A stretch of 64,000 nt of DNA, taken from Phlebotomus papatasi. Lineage: Eukaryota; Arthropoda; Insecta; Diptera; Psychodidae. Below are positions 57,527 to 64,000 of this stretch, one piece after another. Every line of letters begins with the position of its first letter. Within the stretch, counting starts at the first letter, position 1. The stretch spans positions 6,138,001 to 6,202,000 of the forward strand of contig NC_077222.1 of NCBI RefSeq assembly GCF_024763615.1, given 5' to 3'. Under the pieces are notes generated by a model, which had not been told where the DNA came from, did not search any database, and saw nothing but the letters and a program-made list of their open reading frames with translations. The position numbers and the translations under genes are program-made.

Positions 57527-57790
57527 ATGGCTCTGGCACACCTTTTAGATAGGGAAATTTTCATGAAGTCGAAATTTGAATCTTCTTCCTTCTCACACCT
57601 TTTGCATATGACTATCTCATTCCTTAGCACTCTTCTTCTTCTTTTTAACATCACAATAAATTCAATTTAGCTCTATCGAATTTGGAGTGCGATAGAATAA
57701 GATAGACTTATGGAAATCATGTGAGAAAGAAAGGGATTCGAAATTCGACTTCATGAAATTTTCCTGATCTAAAAGGTGTGCCGGAGCCAT
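57527..57790. mobile_element. MITE, ATGGCTCYGGCACACC arms
   Basis: 264 bp. ATGGCTCTGGCACACCTTTT, then GATAGGGAAATTTTCATGAA and GTCGAAATTTGAAT on the left are mirrored almost base for base at 57737-57790. Arms are about 60 bp. No clear target duplication. Confidence 0.75.
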
Positions 57791-57794
57791 ATTA

Positions 57795-59350
57795 ACATGT
57801 GATTTAAATTTTTATTCCCAAAGTTTTTCAAATACAAATGTTAAAAAGCCTGTAAAAGATACATTCGTCAACCGATTGGGACAAGTTTGGATTCATTTGA
57901 AAGGCCTCAGATTCCCGGATTATTTACAATCCTAAATTCAAATTTTGAATGTTATTTCAGTTGGAAACAATTTAATTTCCAGAAAAAACCCACACCCAGA
58001 GCGGGCACTTTGCAAAGGTTACCGTCACTTTGTCATCTTATTTTAAGCACAAAGTACACCAATTCTCTCAAGTTCGCAGTGCAAATATTTTTCCGTTCTA
58101 TAAACAAGAAGAAATAAATGAATTTCTTTTTTTTTGGGTAAATAATAAAATGAACTCCCCCAAAGAAATTGCATCACATTCAGATATTAAGTTGGAAAAA
58201 GAATCTTGAGATATGAAAAGAAGTGTATAAAAAAAAGTACAAAACATGAATCTTTGAGTAGTTTTTGAGATCTCCCTTGAATATTGCAAGATTTCCCATT
58301 GAAAGAAATTTTCTCTTTTATGTATATTTCATACACGGAATCATCTCTTTACTCTTGATGATTTTTTTCCCTTTATCTTTCAGCTTGATTCCCATCGAGG
58401 ATAAAAAAAGAAGGTAAAGGAAAGAAAATACGCGAAAATTCTTTTTTTGCGAAGAATATCGTCTGAAATTTTATATCCTATCAAATACAAAAGGGAAAAA
58501 TAAAATTATTTTTGCTACAAATGCGGGATCTTATTCACGTTGATGTGAATTAAAAGTGAATTTTCTCAGAAGAAAATTTAAATTCCATTTCTTAGATACA
58601 TTGACACTCCAAATACAGTGAGAAAAAAAACTTTTCCTCATGGCAATTTATATCGAGATGAAATGCAATAACGCTAATGGAGCAAAAAAGGATTTGAGTC
58701 GTGTAATGTGGCAAAAAACACCCAAGAAAAGTACTCAACTATCATAACTCTGTGGAAGAAAAAAAAGTCAGTGGGATGGAGTACCTAAGGACTCCAGTTC
58801 ACTTCATGGGAGTGAATCCTTTTCACCCATTCATGTTGTCATTGACTATTTTCTTCTTCTCATATAACTTCACGGTCCACCGCTTTCAGTTATTTCTTTG
58901 CTCCTTCTTCATATCTGCAATTTGACTTTCCTCATTCGATGATTTTGCACAATATCCCCTCATTCTCTCAATTTTGATAAATTGGTGCAAAACATACGCT
59001 CAAATTCAAACCCCTTATTACTCAATATGTTTACTCAAGTGCTTGCAAAGTTGTTTCAGTTTTTCTCTTCACTATTCTCTGTTGAGATAGTTTTATACAC
59101 TTTGCAAATACCATCATTTTGCTTATTCAAACAGACATGATTCAATGTTTTCAAGTTTAAAACTTTAAATATTAGGAAATGAAAATTAAAAAAAATATAT
59201 ATTTAAGTATAAGGTCGCTATATTGGGGACTGCTGATGTCTATTGGCTCAACAACGGAAAGAATTCTGTGTCTAAGTAAATCCACGTTTTCGCTATTTTG
59301 CAAAATTTATGTTTATTTGTAAAATCATTTCAAGTTGGGAAAGAGTTTTC
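57795..59350. other. AT-rich unique DNA, no gene seen
   Basis: Poly-A and poly-T rich, with short frames only and no shared repeats. Confidence 0.4.
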
Positions 59351-59364
59351 TACTGGTTTTATTC

Positions 59365-59420
59365 TGGGAGTTGGTCACGAACGCTAAGACGGCGGCGGCC
59401 GCTATTACCCAAATATGAAA
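59365..59420 (-). repeat. Dispersed repeat B, copy 3
   Basis: Reverse complement contains CGGCCGCCGCCGTCTTAGCG and TTCGTGACCAACTCCCAGAA, matching 29245-29300. Confidence 0.5.
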
Positions 59421-59578
59421 TTCTTAACGCTCTGTGGGCTTACTCAACCCATAGAGTTCTAAAATTCAGTCGACATAAAAATCCCTACTCCAGATTAGGC
59501 AGGGGACAATGGGCAAACTCACAAGTGGGGGTAGTTTGGATAACCGCACAGTCACATTCAGATCTCAGTGGCACAATA

Positions 59579-60458
59579 CACCGAGAAAAATTTGGATGGT
59601 ATTTTCTACAAATCGTGTCTTTAAATTCTACTGCCTCAAAAGATAGTAGAAAATACCATCCTCCATAGAAACTTTCCTTTAGAATCTACCATCTTGACAT
59701 TTTAAAATTTACTGTCCTATGGATAGTAAATTCTAATAGCCGGATGGTAAAATCTACTATCCTCATTTAGATTTTACCTTGACCTCTCTTAGATTCTAAT
59801 ATGCGGGTAGTAAATTTTACTGGACGCATATTAGATGTTATAAATTTAACTGGAAGACAGTAAATTTTAACGGAGGATAGTAATTTGGATTGAAATTACT
59901 ATCCAAGCCAATAAAATTTGCCATCCTGCTGTTAGAATGTCATTTTGGAATATCGTGGGTGCTGATGCAACGGTTCCCGATATGCTTTGAATACATTATA
60001 GCAATTCGTGGCGCAGCTGGAAGATGCTGGACTGTCATCACAGAGGTCGCGTGTTCAAATCTCGGCTGAGTCGTCAAAGTTGGAAAAAGATTTTCACGCA
60101 TCAAAATGGCTTGAAATACAGAGAATGTCATCCAGGAAGGGCCCCAAGCCCTCAAACAATGGCCAAAAATCAATGAAAATAAGGAAAAATAAATTTTTCC
60201 GACATTTTTCATTCTAATATCCGGATAGTAAAATTTACTATCCTGCCAGTAAAATTTACCATCCGGATAGTAAAATTTAATATCCGGGGATATTAGAATT
60301 TACCATCCGGCTATTAGAATTTACTATCCATACAATAGATTCTACAATTTTTGACAGTCCGATTTAATATCGCGTTTGCTGGGTGACTTTTTTACTATCC
60401 GGCCATTAGAATTTTGTATGGAGGATGGTAAATTTTACCATCCACATTTTTCTCGGTG
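59579..60458. mobile_element. TA-flanked MITE, CACCGAGAAAAAT type
   Basis: 880 bp with ends CACCGAGAAAAATTTGGATG and, reversed, CACCGAGAAAAATGTGGATG, beside TA (59577-59578 and 60459-60460). The interior is dominated by GGATRGTAAATTYTACYATCC-type words in both orientations, dozens of times. A tRNA-like segment lies at 60003-60075. Confidence 0.85.
60003..60075 (+). repeat. tRNA-like sequence inside a MITE
   Basis: TTCGTGGCGCAGCTGGAAGA carries an A box, and GTGTTCAAATCTC a B box about 40 bp later, the normal tRNA distance. A TGTCAT near the middle could be an Asp-type anticodon region, but the anticodon and acceptor stems do not close. It could be a small SINE inserted in the element or a captured tRNA fragment. 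Confidence 0.5.
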
Positions 60459-60469
60459 TAGGCAAAATC

Positions 60470-60790
60470 GTTGGCTATTAGGCGGATCGATCCCCGGCTT
60501 GACTCACAGTTGTTATGAGTTTGAGTCCAGCCCGGTACAAAGATCTGAATGCCTGATTTAAACAATTTTCACATGTTAATAACATAATATTATGCACCGC
60601 CTTCGGCCATCAACTCCGGGAGCATGGAAGAAGTATCCACACCACGGGATGGCACTCCTGGGCGGTTTATAATGGACTTAGCAGATTCTTCCAATACGAG
60701 AATTGACATTAAAAAAAAATTATTACCTTGTAATACAATAGGACCATATGATTAATAATAATTTGGAGAATGCCTATCACTATTTGTTGT
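60470..60790 (+). repeat. tRNA-derived SINE, long-armed head with 3' body
   Basis: The head lacks its A-box end but has CCCCGGCTTGACTCACAGTT and a B box GAGTTTGAGTCC as in 44776. The body from 60596 (GCACCGCCTTCGG, GGCACTCCTGGGCGG, AGCAGATTCTTCCAAT, CCTTGTAATACAATAG) aligns with 11259-11430. It starts about 10 bases after the MITE at 59579-60458, which may have removed the 5' end. Confidence 0.75.
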
Positions 60791-60861
60791 TTTTCGGACG
60801 CGTTACGCCGGTTTTCAAACAATTGAGAGACTTCCACGTCATCCAGTTTTGGTCACTGCCA

Positions 60862-60880
60862 GAAGGGAAGACCTTCCCTT
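60862..60880. repeat. Small palindrome resembling joined foldback tips
   Basis: GAAGGGAAGACCTTCCCTT consists of the first bases of the foldback element's terminus (AAGGGAAG) directly followed by its mirror image. It is preceded by CATCCAGTTTT, as at the foldback insertion site. Confidence 0.35.
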
Positions 60881-61014
60881 AATTCTACCTGGGTTACTTG
60901 AGTTGTCAATCAATCCAAGTAGCACCGTGTAACTAAACACTAAAGCCACGCAATAAGGAAATGTTTCATCGTTTATAAGTCATCGTTTGAACCCTTGAAT
61001 GCCAAGACAGTATA

Positions 61015-61925
61015 GGGTAGAGTCAGTACTTTTTCGCCAGTAAGCACTTTTTCGCCACCTACAAATAAAATCACTTTTTCAGGGAATTATGAGCTCATGG
61101 AACTACGAAATGACTATTACTTCGTAACCTCTAGTCCAACGGATCAGAAAACCATAACTGGTGCTCCACCGACTAGATTATTTGCAAGTTAATTGAAGAA
61201 ATTGTCGACAAGGTGAACAGTCACCAAAAAAATATGGAGTTCCTAATAAACTTGTCAACGCTCAGACAAATTGTCTTGCAATATTTTATGTTTTTGCAGT
61301 ACAGTATTTGATATTTTTTCACTGAAAGTCACTTTGTTATTAACTAAGCTTCGCTCTAATATCATTATTTAATAATGTTTTCCAAAAAAATAAAGAAATA
61401 CGGATGTGGTGAAGTAGGGCTTACTTTTTTCGGTTGTGTAAGTACTTTTCGCCACTCATTTTTCCAAGCATTTTACAAGTGACGCACCTCGCGGAATTTA
61501 GTTGAAACAGACGTAATTGTCAATTGATTTTTGTCGCAAAAAAAAAAAATGTGCAAAAAATCATTCGAAATACTCTAATAATTGTCTAATATCGGTGTTA
61601 AATAAGAAAAGTACTGTGCAATGTACTTTTGCGGGTTTTCGAAAGCAGCTGTTTCTTAAAAATCAATTAAAAACAAGTGGCGAAAAAGTGCTTACACAGT
61701 GGCGAAAAAGTGTTTACAAGGTGGCGAAAAGTACTGAAACATGCATTGTTGCAGGAAATGTATTTTTTCAACTAGATGCCCAAAAATTCCCGGAAAGTCT
61801 CCTGGTTCATTAGAGAGACAATGTTTCAAAGCACTTGTACAGAAAATTTCTTTTTATTTCGACAAAAATTGTAAGAATTACAAGGGTACAAAACCTTAAG
61901 GTGGCGAAAAGGGCTAACTCTACCC
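61015..61925. mobile_element. TA-flanked MITE, GGGTAGAGTCAGTACTTTT type
   Basis: 911 bp beside TA (61013-61014 and 61926-61927), with ends GGGTAGAGTCAGTACTTTTT and, reversed, GGGTAGAGTTAGCCCTTTTC. Words of the type GTGGCGAAAAAGTGCTTAC occur several times near both ends and inside (61066, 61678, 61700, 61721). The 98-codon frame at 61517-61813 runs through these repeats and is not taken as a gene. Confidence 0.8.
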
Positions 61926-61929
61926 TAGT

Positions 61930-62640
61930 GCCTTAAATTTTACTGATTTGATAAAAATCAAAATCAATTTATCATTTACTAACATTTACTAACATCATTT
62001 ACTAATAATTTCGATATCATTTACTATCGAAATGATATCGTCAAGATGACCTTCATTTTTGTTAAGTTTTAATACTAGCAAATCGGCAGTAAAAGATCTA
62101 TCTTGGTCAATGAAATATTGAATTTTGATCATTAAAAAATCTTGATCAGGAATATTTCATAAAGCCAAAATTCACTTATTTTTCTTTCTTAAAATATCTG
62201 CAGAAGTCTATTCTACTCTTTCGGACCCAAAATTGAACTGAACTGATTTTAATAAGTTTTACTGAACCAGCGATAACGAATTACCACTTTAGATAATAAA
62301 AAAACTATTTTATAAAAAAAATATTTTTTTATAAAATATATATTAAATGGTATAAAAACAGTATTATTTTAGGTTGGCGACTTATTTAATGTAATCACTT
62401 CACTATTGTGTATACGAAACGCAGTGTCGCATAATTAATAATATTATAATTCGTCGCAGGAGTCATTAAAAATGTTTGCGGAAGGTTTGGAAATAAAATA
62501 TCCACGTCTATTGTACTTATAGATTCTACTTAGTTTAATATTTTGACAAGATTAACGTTCGTTGCGCCAAGCACTATATCGCTAAATGCACAAGCATTGC
62601 GTCAGTATCTTCAAAATTCCAGTCTACATCGAAGACAATC
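61930..62640. other. AT-rich DNA, nothing recognised
   Basis: A few tandem CATTTACTAA words and a GATATCATTTACTATCGAAA hairpin at 61975-62040. No gene. Confidence 0.4.
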
Positions 62641-62651
62641 GATCTTTCGTG

Positions 62652-62836
62652 CCGTAGATGCGGGTGACTTTGACCACGTAGCGTTCGTAAGCTTTTCTTT
62701 AATTCTAGCACTAGCCAATGCAACCTACCATGCCTGATCAATTGGGACCATTCTTACGCATTCGAATTAAAGATAAGCTTATGAATATGACGGGGTCCAA
62801 GTTATTCACAGAGGACAAAGTGACCCGCATCTACGG
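62652..62836. mobile_element. MITE, CCGTAGATGCGGGTGACTT type
   Basis: About 185 bp. CCGTAGATGCGGGTGACTTT is mirrored by AAAGTGACCCGCATCTACGG. GCGTTCGTAAGCTTTTCTTT is mirrored by AGATAAGCTTATGAAT. Related in layout to 31045-31228. Confidence 0.7.
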
Positions 62837-62925
62837 TACGCATATCATTTTGACGTTTACCACCTTTCATCAGTCATATGTCTCAGATATGACTGAATTA
62901 TTACGTTATACGGGCTTCAGACCTA

Positions 62926-63057
62926 AGATCCTTGACAGACTTAAGGATTAGCAGAGGGATGGCTTAGAATAATTAAATTCTAAATAATGGTTAAACCACA
63001 GTTCTATCATTTTCCACTAAGTCGTCTCTCGACTTAAGTCCTAAGTGTGTCAGGACA
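62926..63057 (+). mobile_element. MITE family GGCCTTGACAGAC, copy 3 (nested)
   Basis: 132 bp starting AGATCCTTGACAGACTTAAG and ending AAGTGTGTCAGGACA, next to TA. The same AGACCTA junction of the host is used as in copy 1. Confidence 0.75.
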
Positions 63058-63066
63058 TAAGGCTTA

Positions 63067-63213
63067 TGTTCAACGCACAATAACTTTTATTTGTAAACAT
63101 GTTTTCAAAATTTCCTATGAGAGTGAGTGAGATGACTAGATCTAAGTCTCACTCACTCTCATTGAAATGTCGAAAACATGTTTACAAAACAAAAATTATT
63201 GAGCACTGGTCAT
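63067..63213 (+). mobile_element. Hairpin MITE, solitary copy (nested)
   Basis: 147 bp from TGTTCAACGCACAATAACTT to GAGCACTGGTCAT, flanked by TA on both sides. Same family as the tandem array at 16385-16961. Confidence 0.85.
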
Positions 63214-63400
63214 TATAGCAATAAGGTTTAACTTCTCTAATTCCTTATTAGACGAAATTTTTTGGAAAATTTCGACTTAGAATTGGACCATTAAGGGGAG
63301 GCAATCAATTTGAACCATAAAAACAAATTAAACTGGTTGGTATTTAGGATTTTGAGACCTTCGGAAACTAGGTTAAACCTCTAGTCTGAAGACGGTATTA

Positions 63401-63631
63401 GGGTCGGAGGAACGTCTGTTCGACAGGGAACCCCTATTGACACTTTTGCCAAAATATTGAAAATTATTCAATGTATCTAGTAAAATATAAGTAATACAAC
63501 GTTTTTTTTCTGTAATATACCTTTTACTATAAACAGAAATGTTCAAATTTCATATCCCAAATGGTACAAAGTAGGGTGTCAATAGGTGCTGACACGAGTT
63601 CTTAAAGTGTCAATAGACGTTCCTTTCACCC
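63401..63631. mobile_element. TA-flanked MITE, GGGTCGGAGGAACGTCTG type
   Basis: 231 bp between TA dinucleotides. The left end GGGTCGGAGGAACGTCTGTT is mirrored by AATAGACGTTCCTTTCACCC. CTATTGACAC and GTGTCAATAG recur inside. The left TA is also the right flank of the preceding GGCTTCAG element. Confidence 0.75.
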
Positions 63632-63633
63632 TA

Positions 63634-64000
63634 GTAACTTCAAGTCATGGTGATTACTTTTTGCTACTTGAAAGAATTGTTCATGGTATTGCTGTATTAT
63701 TAATACTAATCAACTTTAATATCGATTTTTATTACTGGGAGCTTAAAACAAAAGCCAATAGCGAACGTTTTTCCAAATTGGGCGGATCTATATTTGAATT
63801 CTATTAAATTCTCATGTTTTACAGTAAAATTACCTTTTATATTTGTTTATATCTTTGTTAGAGACCAAACCAATAAAATTTATATCGCAACTGCTGAGAA
63901 TAAACAACCTAGATATGGGCAGACCGTTCTAATATTTTACCGTGAGTTTCTATTGAATGCAGTGAAGTGCATAGTGTTTAGCAAAATGGAATATTTGAGA
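63634..64000. other. AT-rich DNA, nothing recognised
   Basis: A frame to 63807 shows no domain. No shared repeat seen before the window edge. Confidence 0.35.

Larger units (their letters stand above)
62909..63398 (-). mobile_element. MITE family GGCTTCAG, copy 3 (host of two)
   Basis: From TACGGGCTTCAGACCTA to AGTCTGAAGACGGTAT followed by TA. The part after 63214 (GGTTTAACTTCTCTAATTCC, TAGGATTTTGAGACCTTCGG) is the reverse complement of the same segment in copies 1 and 2. Two further MITEs fill 62926-63057 and 63067-63213. Confidence 0.7.

Noticed and set aside
62543..62951. Exon candidates at the right end
   Set aside because: The frames run through the MITE at 62652-62836, whose arms create matching open frames on both sides.

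Overview
The window looks like gene-poor, AT-rich chromosomal DNA from an animal, most likely an insect. That is inferred from strong A/T richness, long stretches without coding sequence, many short inverted-repeat transposons flanked by TA or TTAA, and tRNA-derived SINEs. A fly is plausible, but nothing here identifies the species. I find no convincing protein gene. The longest open frame starting at an ATG is about 183 codons and low in complexity. A few short frames with a hydrophobic start are listed only as weak first-exon candidates. The window could be intergenic or inside a large intron.

Almost everything that can be named is repeat DNA, and much of it is nested. The largest feature is a 3.7-kb foldback element at 7060-10773. 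Its ends are almost identical inverted repeats, and its middle is two opposed arrays of a roughly 41-bp A/T-rich repeat. It is flanked by a direct TCA and sits inside an older inverted pair of tRNA-Thr-like SINE heads (about 7017-11208). The SINE on the right continues into a 3' body at 11259-11430. That body reappears at 60596-60790 behind a different, long-armed tRNA-like head.

Other regions: 1-580 inverted repeat and an inserted element; 3369-4376 three hairpin elements; 6066-6302 a TTAA-flanked element; 11673-11980, 13653-14079, 25518-27420 and 33165-33735 TA-flanked MITEs; 16385-16961 four hairpin MITEs in tandem; 17350-17860 and 28966-29925 a TTAA-flanked pair resembling piggyBac derivatives; 31353-31692, 35812-36143 and 62909-63398 three copies of a recurring two-family composite; 38075-39059 an element within an element; 41923-42911 an inverted-repeat element filled with a 157-bp tandem repeat; 47398-48045 a MITE hosting two others; 50617-50812 a near-perfect hairpin; 53488-54146 a nested insertion whose target is rejoined exactly by removing one TA; 59579-60458 a MITE that encloses a tRNA-like sequence; and 61015-63631 a train of MITEs.

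None of the mobile elements carries a recognisable transposase or reverse transcriptase, so all appear non-autonomous. Coordinates of element ends were read by eye from matching termini. They are good to a few bases where a TA or TTAA duplication is given and looser elsewhere.
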